In this document: positions 1 through 5,092 of the stretch, piece after piece | Position numbering within the stretch: the first letter of the stretch is position 1 | Layout of the letters: the number at the start of each line of letters is the position of its first letter | NCBI GenBank assembly: GCA_910588415.1 | Contig: CAJUPK010000157.1 | Location: 1 to 5,193 of the forward strand | Reading direction: 5' to 3' | DNA length: 5,193 bases | From: an uncultured Oscillospiraceae bacterium | GTDB taxonomy: Bacteria > Bacillota > Clostridia > Oscillospirales > Acutalibacteraceae | Notes under the pieces: model-generated | Told to the model about the DNA's origin: nothing | The model's input: the letters and a program-made list of their open reading frames with translations, nothing else | Databases searched by the model: none | Translations under genes and position numbers: made by a program

Positions 1-40
1 CCTCGCAGCCTTTGAAAAGGCTGGCGAAACTTTTTCCTTT

Positions 41-68
41 GCTCTCAAAACCTATGCTTTTTGAGAGC
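41..68. repeat. Perfect 10-bp inverted repeat (hairpin)
   Basis: GCTCTCAAAA at 41-50 is exactly complementary to TTTTGAGAGC at 59-68, with an 8-nt loop. It overlaps the stop codon (62-64) of the frame-2 stretch open from the left edge. No U-tract follows on either strand, so a classic Rho-independent terminator is not supported, although it could protect a 3' end of an upstream transcript. Confidence 0.5.
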
Positions 69-95
69 CTGCTTACGCGGTCCAGGGGTGGAGAA

Positions 96-112
96 GATTG
101 CCAGTGGCAATC
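96..112. repeat. 17-bp palindrome GATTGCC-AGT-GGCAATC
   Basis: Seven bases on each side of AGT are perfectly complementary. The short loop and strong symmetry resemble a dispersed extragenic palindrome or a protein-binding site more than a terminator. Only one copy is present in this window, so repeat status cannot be shown here. Confidence 0.45.
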
Positions 113-365
113 GCTCTGACCCGACCGAGCCGACAGTGGAAAAGGCGAATATCCTTCAAGGTGCATAAAAATGCAAACAACCTGCACGTCCCTGTAAACA
201 GAAGTGTGTGGCTGTCCAAAATTTCTGCACTTTTGACAGGAGAATCCTGAGAAAAGCTGGCAATGGCCTGGTTTGGGATAATGCCAGGAAAAGCACAGGC
301 AAAGGCAGGCGGGGAATATATATGCAGTTTTATATGAAATATACAAAAAGCCCAGTGAGTCCCGC

Positions 366-394
366 TTGACTTCCCCAAGCAGGTACACTATACT
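366..394 (+). promoter_or_regulatory. Sigma-A promoter of the 3D-domain gene
   Basis: The -35 TTGACT (366-371) and -10 TATACT (389-394) are separated by exactly 17 bp, and each is one base from consensus. The transcript would start near position 401, leaving a leader of about 53 nt before the ATG at 454. This is one of the best promoters in the window and implies steady vegetative expression of the downstream cell-wall gene. Confidence 0.85.
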
Positions 395-453
395 GTCTAT
401 ATAGTTCTTCTACCATAGGGTTCTTAAAAAGAGGGCCTAAAAAGGAGAGGTTT

Positions 454-1938
454 ATGCGTAAGCTATTTAGAAACGTACCGGGCAGGCGGCGCATGCACAT
501 GCTGGTGGCGCTGGCAGTCTGTTTGACGGCGGCACTGGTGTGCGCTGCGGCGGCCATTACGGTTTTTGCCCAGGAGAGGCCTGCCACTGTGGCGGACTGG
601 GATGAGACCTACAGCTTTCAGCTCTCCGGCTCAAATCCAGATGCCATGCTCAGCCGGGCCCAGGAGCTGGGCATGGCTCCCTTGGGCCCTCTGGATATCA
701 CAGAGTTTTCCCAGGAAAGCTCCACGGTAACAGTTCGCCGGGGGGTGGAGCTTCTGGTTACAGACCAGGGAGAGACCACGACCTATACAGCCTATAAGGG
801 CGACACCGTGGAGCAGGCTTTGCTGGACCAGGGGCTGGCTCTAAAAGAGGATGACCAGGTTACTCCCCATAGGGGGACCCCTATCGCGGCCTCCATGACT
901 GTGGAGATTAAGCGGGTCTGTCGAGTGAATATCACGGCGGACGGGGAGACCCGCCAGGTGAAGCTGACAGAGGGCACAGCGGCGGACGCCCTGGCAGCGG
1001 CTGGGGTAGAGCTGGGAAAAAATGATACCTGCAGCCATGAACTTACCGAGGCCATTACAGATGACATGCACCTGGTGGTTTCCCGGATCACCTCGATCAA
1101 TATTACCACGGAGGGCAAGACCAAAAGGTATCAGGTAGCGGCTGCCACCGTGGGGGAGGCCCTGGAAAAGTGCAAGCTGGAACCAGGGGAAGAGGACCGG
1201 CTGAATGTGGCCCTGGACGCGCCGCTGACAGAGAATATGCGGATCATCCTGCAGCGGGTAAAAACCGTGGAGGAGACAGAGACCCAGGAAATCAACTATG
1301 AGACCAAATATATCAGCACCCGCGACTTGCCGGAAGGGGAGACAAACCTGCTGACCCCTGGCCTGAAGGGAAAGAAAGAGCTGGTATATAAGGCGGTCTA
1401 TGTAGACGGCCAGCTGGAAAGCCGGGAGAAACTCTCAGAAAAGGTGAAGGCCGAGCCTGTGAAGGAGATCGTCCTGCGGGGGTCCGGCTACCAGACCGTG
1501 GCGCCCCAGCTGGAATTTGAAGAGGACGAGGACGCCGGCAGCGCCCAAAGCTCTGGCAGTGCTGGAGAAAGCCAGAACAAAGCGGGTATCTCGGTAAACA
1601 CCACTGCCGGGACCCTTACAGACCAGGAGGGCAAGACAGTCAAATACACCAAAGCCATCACAGGCAGCTGCACGGCCTATTGCATTCCTGGGGGTACCAC
1701 CTCTGTGGGCCTGGTGGCCCAGCGGGGCGTGATTGCCGTAGACCCGGATATTATCCCCTATGGCACCAAAATGTTCGTTGCCTCCCCAGATGGAGAGATT
1801 GTCTATGGGTACGGCGTGGCAGGAGATACAGGCGGCGCCTGCCTGGACGGGGATATTGTGGCGGACCTGTGCTATGACACCCTAGAGGAGTGCAGCATTA
1901 TTGGCCGCAGGGACATGGTGCTGTACATTCTGGAATAA
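454..1938 (+). CDS. YabE/Rpf-like cell-wall protein: DUF348 repeats, G5 and C-terminal 3D domain
   Basis: This 494-residue exported protein probably remodels peptidoglycan outside the membrane. The N-terminus has a basic stretch (RKLFRNVPGRRR) and then a hydrophobic segment at about 16-39, either a signal peptide or a membrane anchor. Three DUF348-like ubiquitin-fold repeats follow at roughly 92-155, 157-212 and 213-270, each of the form V.V...G......TV.EAL...G with a following D. A G5-like domain spans about 271-346 (YETKYISTRDLPEGE). An acidic, Ser/Gly-rich linker at about 350-395 leads to a C-terminal 3D domain (about 401-494), with TAY, GVIAVDPDIIPYGT and AGDTGG motifs. Asp458 and Asp467 or Asp471 are the likely namesake acids. 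The 3D fold is the double-psi barrel shared with MltA-type lytic transglycosylases, so glycan-strand cleavage is inferred, not shown. AAAGGAGAGG at 441-450 sets the ATG start. It has its own promoter and terminator, so it is monocistronic. Confidence 0.93.
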   Translation: MRKLFRNVPGRRRMHMLVALAVCLTAALVCAAAAITVFAQERPATVADWDETYSFQLSGSNPDAMLSRAQELGMAPLGPLDITEFSQESSTVTVRRGVELLVTDQGETTTYTAYKGDTVEQALLDQGLALKEDDQVTPHRGTPIAASMTVEIKRVCRVNITADGETRQVKLTEGTAADALAAAGVELGKNDTCSHELTEAITDDMHLVVSRITSINITTEGKTKRYQVAAATVGEALEKCKLEPGEEDRLNVALDAPLTENMRIILQRVKTVEETETQEINYETKYISTRDLPEGETNLLTPGLKGKKELVYKAVYVDGQLESREKLSEKVKAEPVKEIVLRGSGYQTVAPQLEFEEDEDAGSAQSSGSAGESQNKAGISVNTTAGTLTDQEGKTVKYTKAITGSCTAYCIPGGTTSVGLVAQRGVIAVDPDIIPYGTKMFVASPDGEIVYGYGVAGDTGGACLDGDIVADLCYDTLEECSIIGRRDMVLYILE

Positions 1939-1941
1939 AAA

Positions 1942-1959
1942 GCCGCGGCGGACCGCGGC
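1942..1959 (+). other. GC-rich hairpin just after the 3D gene
   Basis: GCCGCGG (1942-1948) pairs perfectly with CCGCGGC (1953-1959) around a CGGA loop, three bases after the TAA stop. No U-tract follows, so it is not itself a good intrinsic terminator. It is the first of three consecutive hairpins ending in the terminator at 1997-2036 and may shield the mRNA 3' end or pause transcription. Confidence 0.55.
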
Positions 1960-1996
1960 CAGAGGAGACTCTAGGACGGGGTCATAGAGCCGAGTC

Positions 1997-2036
1997 AAAG
2001 GATACAGAGCCATTGGGCCCTGTATCCTTTTGTTTT
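1997..2036 (+). terminator. Intrinsic terminator of the 3D-domain gene
   Basis: AAAGGATACAG (1997-2007) pairs with CTGTATCCTTT (2020-2030). The stem can continue past one mismatch with three further G-C pairs around a short ATTG loop. The descending arm runs into TTTTGTTTT (2028-2036). Stem length and U-tract make this a convincing Rho-independent terminator on the + strand. Confidence 0.88.
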
Positions 2037-2066
2037 GCCTATTTTCGCTAATTTCTTCCGCCAAGC

Positions 2067-2095
2067 TTGTATTTGCCAGCGAGAAAGGCTATAAT
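2067..2095 (+). promoter_or_regulatory. Promoter of the small membrane-protein gene
   Basis: A perfect -10 TATAAT (2090-2095) has TTGTAT (2067-2072) 17 bp upstream as a weak -35 matching only the TTG. The start point would be near 2102, leaving a leader of about 43 nt before the ATG at 2145. It lies just after the preceding terminator, as expected for a new transcription unit. Confidence 0.7.
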
Positions 2096-2144
2096 ACAGG
2101 GGGAGGAGTAAAGATTTGGAAGAAACGCATGTGGGAGGAAGAGA

Positions 2145-2453
2145 ATGCAGTATTTTTACGCGATTATGTGGTTTGCTGTGGGCCTGATCTTGATTTTCTC
2201 CATATCAAAGGAAAATAAGGTGTTCCTTCTGGCGGGAGGGTTCTTTCTGGTGCTGGGGGGCTGGTGGCTGGCGGACGCCCTGCTGCCTGCGATGAAGCTG
2301 TTTGAAGGCGGCTGGGGAATCGCCCTGAAATGTATCACCGGGGCGGCGCTGGTTATTCTGACAACGGCCTTTGTAAAGGAGTACCGGAAGAAGGGCCGGG
2401 AGGCCCAGGAGGAACAGGAGCCGGAGGAAAAACCGGATAACAGCGGCTGGTAA
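2145..2453 (+). CDS. Small three-helix membrane protein, function unknown
   Basis: This 102-residue protein is not one I can assign to a named family. It has three hydrophobic segments at about residues 4-20, 26-47 (with a GGWW turn) and 57-77. A very polar C-terminal tail follows (about 78-102), rich in Lys, Arg and Glu, which by the positive-inside rule probably faces the cytoplasm. No catalytic motif, Cys pair or lipobox is visible. GGGAGG at 2133-2138, six bases before the ATG, makes the start convincing. It has its own TATAAT promoter. No clear terminator follows, so transcription may continue into the transporter 237 bp downstream. Similar small membrane proteins of unknown role are common in clostridia; a role in transport or the envelope would be a guess. 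Confidence 0.8.
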   Translation: MQYFYAIMWFAVGLILIFSISKENKVFLLAGGFFLVLGGWWLADALLPAMKLFEGGWGIALKCITGAALVILTTAFVKEYRKKGREAQEEQEPEEKPDNSGW

Positions 2454-2456
2454 GGC

Positions 2457-2473
2457 TGTATACACTGTATACA
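2457..2473. promoter_or_regulatory. Tandem TGTATACA palindromes, candidate operator
   Basis: TGTATACA (2457-2464) is repeated at 2466-2473 with one C between. Each copy is an 8-bp palindrome, and the 17-bp whole is also an inverted repeat about its central C. It starts four bases after the stop of the small membrane gene and lies 218 bp before the transporter start. TGTATACA-like cores are known for some GntR-family repressors (for example the UxuR/ExuR and VanR type). Regulator binding here is inference, and no promoter next to it is obvious. Confidence 0.4.
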
Positions 2474-2690
2474 CAAGCATTTCATAGTAAGTAAGAAACT
2501 GCATTTACAGCCAGCGGGCCTGCTCTTTTGTACGGTCTATCGCTATATTGGCTGGCGCCAAAATAGGGGACTTCTAGCATAAGCGGCAGGCATGGGCTGC
2601 AGGCAGCTCGGCAGATTTGCCTGGCGGTCCTTGTTCCCAGGGCGTTTCCGGCTGGAATACAGGTTTGAAGAGGAAAAGGAGGGCCAAAAG

Positions 2691-3623
2691 ATGGAGGCTA
2701 TGCTTGCGGTTGTGGCCAAGGTGGCGGTAGTGCTGGTGCTGATTGCCGTGGGGTATGGAGTGACAAAAAGCGGAATGCTTACCCAGCGGGGCGCGTCCGA
2801 GGTGACGGCTTTACTGATTAAAGTGGTCACTCCCTGTGTGATCGTCCACTCTTTTTTGGGGTCCTCGGACTCTCTGGGGGCCTATCAGCTGCTGATGGCC
2901 GTGGCTTTGCCCGCCCTGTGGATGGGCATTGCCCTGGGGCTCAGCCTGCTGGCCTTCCGCAAAGAACCGGAGGAGCGGCGCAAGGTGCTGCGCTTTGCCG
3001 TCACATTTAGCAATACGGGCTTTATGGGCATCCCGCTTGTACAGGGAATTGTGGGGGACACAGGGGTTATCTACGCGTCCTTTGGGGTGGTGGTGTTTAA
3101 CCTGCTGTGCTGGACCTATGGCTACAGCATGATGAGCGGCGGGGCTAAGCTGAACTGGAAGACCCTTCTGCTGAACCCAGGGGTGATTGGCCTGGTGTTT
3201 GGCCTGCCTATCTACTTTTTAAGGCTGCAGCTGCCAGCCGTGGTGACAGAGCCCCTGGGATACCTGGCGGACCTGAACACCCCCCTGGCCATGCTGGTTA
3301 TTGGCAGCTATATTGCCAAAGCGGACCTGCACTCTTTTGTGTCTGATCTCAGCGTCTACAAAGCGTCCTTTCTGCGGCTGCTGGCGGCTCCCGCCGTTTA
3401 CCTGCTGCTTCTGCTGGCCATCCGGCCGGGGGAGGAACTGCTTGTCTCCACCATGATTCAGGCGGCCACGCCTGTGGCGGCCAACACGGTGCTGTTCGCC
3501 GTGCAGTACAAGCGGGATTCAGAGCTGGCCTCTAAGCTGGTGGCTGTGTCCACGGTGCTGTCCATCCTGACCATCCCGGTGCTGACCATCCTCTCGCGGG
3601 TGGTCAGCCAGGGCCTGGGCTGA
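2691..3623 (+). CDS. AEC-family transporter (auxin efflux carrier / malonate-malate permease type)
   Basis: This 310-residue integral membrane protein belongs to the AEC branch of the bile/arsenite/riboflavin transporter superfamily, whose bacterial members are annotated as malate, malonate or other organic-anion permeases. About ten hydrophobic helices can be traced, in two five-helix halves. The family signatures are visible: TPCVIVHSF (about 47-55), FSNTGFMGIPLVQ (106-118), NPGVIGLVFG (162-171), TPLAMLVIGSYIAK (197-210) and AATPVAANTVLFAVQY (258-273). The proline-broken helices in each half are the usual crossover transport site. Length is normal for the family. The frame is open from an ATG at 2592, but ATG 2691 is preferred: AGGAGG at 2677-2682 precedes it by 8 nt, and the protein then begins directly with its first helix, whereas the extra 33 residues are polar and atypical. 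The substrate cannot be deduced. The upstream neighbour is the small membrane protein; rpe follows after 114 bp. Confidence 0.92.
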   Translation: MEAMLAVVAKVAVVLVLIAVGYGVTKSGMLTQRGASEVTALLIKVVTPCVIVHSFLGSSDSLGAYQLLMAVALPALWMGIALGLSLLAFRKEPEERRKVLRFAVTFSNTGFMGIPLVQGIVGDTGVIYASFGVVVFNLLCWTYGYSMMSGGAKLNWKTLLLNPGVIGLVFGLPIYFLRLQLPAVVTEPLGYLADLNTPLAMLVIGSYIAKADLHSFVSDLSVYKASFLRLLAAPAVYLLLLLAIRPGEELLVSTMIQAATPVAANTVLFAVQYKRDSELASKLVAVSTVLSILTIPVLTILSRVVSQGLG

Positions 3624-3681
3624 GCGGCTGGCGCCAGTCAGGCTATACAAGGGGTGGTGGAAGGTTTTGGGGAAACTGGAG

Positions 3682-3710
3682 AACTCACCCTATATGTACC
3701 TGTATATAAT
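3682..3710 (+). promoter_or_regulatory. Possible promoter upstream of rpe
   Basis: A perfect -10 hexamer TATAAT (3705-3710) lies 27 bp before the rpe ATG, but the -35 position 17 bp upstream reads AACTCA (3682-3687), a poor match. There is no extended -10 TG. It may be a weak or activator-dependent start that would separate rpe from the transporter. Read-through from upstream is an alternative, since no terminator is seen after the transporter. Confidence 0.4.
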
Positions 3711-3737
3711 AGAAAGCAACAGAAACAGGAGGAGACC

Positions 3738-4364
3738 ATGGTATACATTGCGCCATCCTTGCTGGCGGCGGACTTTTCGGCTTTGGACCGGGAAGTGGCC
3801 AAGATAAAGAGAGCGGATATGCTGCACGTGGACATTATGGACGGACATTTTGTGCCCAACATAAGTATTGGCCCGGCAGTGGTGGCGGCCCTGCGGGACA
3901 AAACTCAGCTGCCCTTTGACGTTCACCTGATGCTGGAGAACCCCATGAACTATATTGAAGCGTTCCGCAAAGCCGGGGCGGATACCATCACCGTACATGT
4001 GGAGTGCAAGGAGCCGGCCCAGGAGCTGATTGCCGCCATCCGGGCCACAGGGGCAAAGGCCGGGCTGGCCTTGAGCCCGGAGACCCCGGTCTCCGCCATA
4101 GGGGACTGGGGCAGCCAGCTGAGCCAGGTGACAGTGATGACCGTGAACCCGGGCTTTGGGGGGCAGACCATGATGATTGACCCCCTGCGGAAGATTTTTC
4201 AGCTGAAGTCCCAATTTCCCGGCCTGCTGGTGGAGGTGGACGGCGGCGTAAACCTGCAGACCGCGCCCCTGTGTAAAGCGGCGGGGGCTGACATTCTGGT
4301 GGCGGGCACCTCGGTATTTCAGGCGGAGGACCCCTATCTGGAAATTCGGTGCCTGGCCATTTAA
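3738..4364 (+). CDS. rpe: Ribulose-phosphate 3-epimerase
   Basis: The enzyme interconverts D-ribulose 5-phosphate and D-xylulose 5-phosphate in the cytosolic pentose phosphate pathway, on a TIM barrel with a bound divalent metal. The 208-residue product shows the family hallmarks in order: APSLLAADF near the N-terminus, HVDIMDGHFVPN (30-41), DVHLML (61-66), MTVNPGFGGQ (134-143), VEVDGGVN (165-172) and the phosphate-binding LVAGTSVF (187-194). The metal ligands expected from the family are His30, Asp32, His63 and Asp168, with Asp32 and Asp168 also the acid/base pair; all are present. AGGAGG (3727-3732) fixes the ATG at 3738; a GTG 28 codons upstream in the same frame adds only non-homologous residues. 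The protein is about ten residues shorter than Bacillus Rpe, with two residues missing just before the HVD motif and a short C-terminus, but nothing essential is lost. The MecA-like gene follows after 68 bp and is probably co-transcribed. Confidence 0.96.
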   Translation: MVYIAPSLLAADFSALDREVAKIKRADMLHVDIMDGHFVPNISIGPAVVAALRDKTQLPFDVHLMLENPMNYIEAFRKAGADTITVHVECKEPAQELIAAIRATGAKAGLALSPETPVSAIGDWGSQLSQVTVMTVNPGFGGQTMMIDPLRKIFQLKSQFPGLLVEVDGGVNLQTAPLCKAAGADILVAGTSVFQAEDPYLEIRCLAI

Positions 4365-4432
4365 GTTTTTTGGAACGTCCTTCCTCTCCGGCACATAGTA
4401 TGGAATGAAAATCAGCGGAGGGAGGGCTGCCA

Positions 4433-4777
4433 GTGAGAATGAAAACGCCCCCGCAGCCGCTGGTGTTCCGGTTTGAGGGGGCTACGGCCCTGTGCGGCGC
4501 CGTAACAGAGATCTATCGCCGCTGGCCAAAAGCGCCTTCAGAGCTGTGTACCTGGGGCGGCGCCTACTTTCTGCAGGTGGGCGCGGGCCTGTCTGCGCGC
4601 AAGCGGCTGGCCGGAACAGCCGGACAGTTTGGCTGCTGTCTGGGTCCCTGCCCGGTTTTATACGCCTTTTGCCGGGAGCATGGGGAGGAAATCAGCCGGG
4701 ACGCTGTGGCCCAGTTGGGAAAAGCTCTTTCCGGCGGCGGAAGCGACCGAAAAAATGGAAAAAATTGTAAAGAATAG
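4433..4777 (+). CDS. Stand-alone MecA-like C-terminal (ClpC-adaptor) domain protein, tentative
   Basis: The 114-residue product resembles the C-terminal half of the adaptor MecA/YpbH, the part that docks on the ClpC unfoldase. What I see is an opening LVFRFE strand, a helix at about 17-30, a WGGAYFLQV hairpin (41-49) at the place of the MecA LY...YYLV segment, a helix at about 53-66, and a closing REHGEEISRDAVAQLGKAL (81-99) that matches the MecA EHG...I...AV..L ending. The substrate-binding N-terminal domain is absent, and the 68 bp before the gene are too short to hide one in another frame. The protein has seven cysteines (21, 39, 68, 69, 73, 80, 112), which is unusual for MecA. GGAGGGAGGG (4417-4426) favours the GTG at 4433; ATG 4439 is an alternative. 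The TAG stop overlaps the terminator stem. Whether it delivers substrates to ClpC, or only binds it, is open. Confidence 0.62.
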   Translation: MRMKTPPQPLVFRFEGATALCGAVTEIYRRWPKAPSELCTWGGAYFLQVGAGLSARKRLAGTAGQFGCCLGPCPVLYAFCREHGEEISRDAVAQLGKALSGGGSDRKNGKNCKE

Positions 4778-4807
4778 CGCCTTAACGATTGCGTTGGGGC
4801 GCTTTTT
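4776..4807 (+). terminator. Intrinsic terminator after the rpe/MecA-like unit
   Basis: AGCGCCTTAACG (4776-4787) pairs along its whole length with CGTTGGGGCGCT (4792-4803), allowing two U-G pairs, around an ATTG loop, and runs straight into TTTTT (4803-4807). The stem begins inside the TAG stop codon of the preceding gene. This is a textbook Rho-independent terminator. Confidence 0.92.
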
Positions 4808-4817
4808 ATGGTATAAT
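4789..4817 (+). promoter_or_regulatory. Extended -10 promoter overlapping the terminator
   Basis: TATAAT (4812-4817) is preceded by TGG (4809-4811), an extended -10 element. TTGCGT (4789-4794), lying in the loop and descending arm of the terminator hairpin, is 17 bp upstream as a partial -35. The start site would be about 4824. It would transcribe the region 4824 onward, in which I find no confident protein gene. Confidence 0.65.
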
Positions 4818-5090
4818 GACCGGGCGGAGTGAGAAAAACGGCTTCATCTGTGCTGCGCAACCGCGTTTTCGTGGAATTTCTTTACAGGAAAGGAGGTCAT
4901 TTGGGGGCGGAGCAGGCACGGAAAGGTCCATATTTATGGGCTAAACTGCCACTTAAACCAGAGTGGTCCATAGGAAAATATGGGGATTATGACAGAAAAA
5001 GGGGCAAAATGGACAAAGAAAAGGCGCGAAAACCGCATAATAACGCCAAATTCTTTAGTTTTGCCCGCCGCAAAAAAATTATGTAAAGAC
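4818..5090 (+). other. Stretch without a confident gene; possible structured or small-ORF transcript
   Basis: This segment lies downstream of the extended -10 promoter. It contains three adjacent small hairpins: GTCCAT/ATGGGC (4926-4931/4936-4941), GCCACT/AGTGGT (4948-4953/4962-4967) and CCATA/TATGG (4968-4972/4979-4983). GGTCCATA occurs twice, at 4925 and 4965, exactly 40 bp apart. A perfect Shine-Dalgarno (4889-4897) is also present. From about 4990 it becomes A-rich. I recognise no known RNA family and see no obvious intrinsic terminator inside it. Confidence 0.45.
4901..5086 (+). CDS. Doubtful 61-residue basic small protein (TTG start)
   Basis: The only coding hint in this stretch is a perfect Shine-Dalgarno AAAGGAGGT (4889-4897) followed four bases after its GGAGG core by a TTG that opens a 61-codon frame ending in TAA at 5084-5086. 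The product would be very Lys/Arg-rich and low in hydrophobic residues, with no recognisable domain. The A-rich second half is better explained as curved upstream DNA of the next promoter, and the spacing is shorter than ideal. I rate it more likely non-coding than coding; the same frame stays open further upstream to a GTG at 4829 that lacks a usable ribosome binding site. Confidence 0.2.
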   Translation: MGAEQARKGPYLWAKLPLKPEWSIGKYGDYDRKRGKMDKEKARKPHNNAKFFSFARRKKIM

Positions 5091-5092
5091 GC

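Larger units (their letters stand above)
1..365. other. Intergenic region without a convincing gene; several short palindromes
   Basis: No reading frame here has a plausible start with a ribosome binding site. A stretch open from the left edge in frame 2 stops at 62-64 and could be the last 20 codons of an upstream gene, but nothing identifies it. The region holds four short inverted repeats: CAGCCTT/AAGGCTG (6-12/17-23), GCTCTCAAAA/TTTTGAGAGC (41-50/59-68), GATTGCC/GGCAATC (96-102/106-112) and TGCAT/ATGCA (162-166/171-175). None is followed directly by a T-run, so none is a clear intrinsic terminator. From about 180 to 365 I see nothing recognisable. Confidence 0.6.

Noticed and set aside
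2..64. C-terminal fragment of an upstream gene in frame 2
   Set aside because: Only 20 codons are inside the window and they match nothing I recognise; the hairpin at 41-68 may be non-coding. It cannot be confirmed without the upstream sequence.
71..160. c-di-AMP (ydaO-type) riboswitch, which often precedes cell-wall hydrolase genes
   Set aside because: Some word-like similarity exists (GGGGTGGAG, then CCCGACCGAGCCGACAG), but the other conserved core blocks are absent and the gene has its own promoter further downstream at 366-394, so the element would not be in its leader.
73..378. 101-codon frame on the - strand in the left intergenic region
   Set aside because: It starts with TTG, has no Shine-Dalgarno sequence in front of it, runs antisense across the promoter at 366-394, and gives a product without recognisable composition or motifs.
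841..1124. Long - strand frames opposite the 3D gene
   Set aside because: They are antisense shadows in GC-rich coding DNA, with no ribosome binding site or meaningful product.
2116..2187. 23-codon TTG-start leader ORF behind GGGGGAGGAG (2099-2108)
   Set aside because: The predicted transcription start (about 2102) lies within this purine run, so it would not be a complete ribosome binding site in the mRNA; the second site at 2133-2138 serves the real gene.
2592..2690. 33-residue N-terminal extension of the AEC transporter
   Set aside because: ATG 2592 lacks a good ribosome binding site, the extra residues are polar and not family-like, and ATG 2691 has AGGAGG at ideal distance.
3690..4394. 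234-codon frame on the - strand opposite rpe
   Set aside because: It is the antisense shadow of a clearly recognisable rpe gene; its product has no family features.
4391..4410. Sporulation sigma-E/K-type -10 (CATAGTATG) before the MecA-like gene
   Set aside because: Only a partial match to the -10 consensus and no convincing -35; too weak to call a sporulation promoter.
4925..4985. T-box riboswitch suggested by AGAGTGGTCC
   Set aside because: The T-box core (GGGTGG.ACCGCG) is not matched, there is no stem I or terminator, and no aminoacyl-tRNA synthetase or amino acid gene follows in the window.
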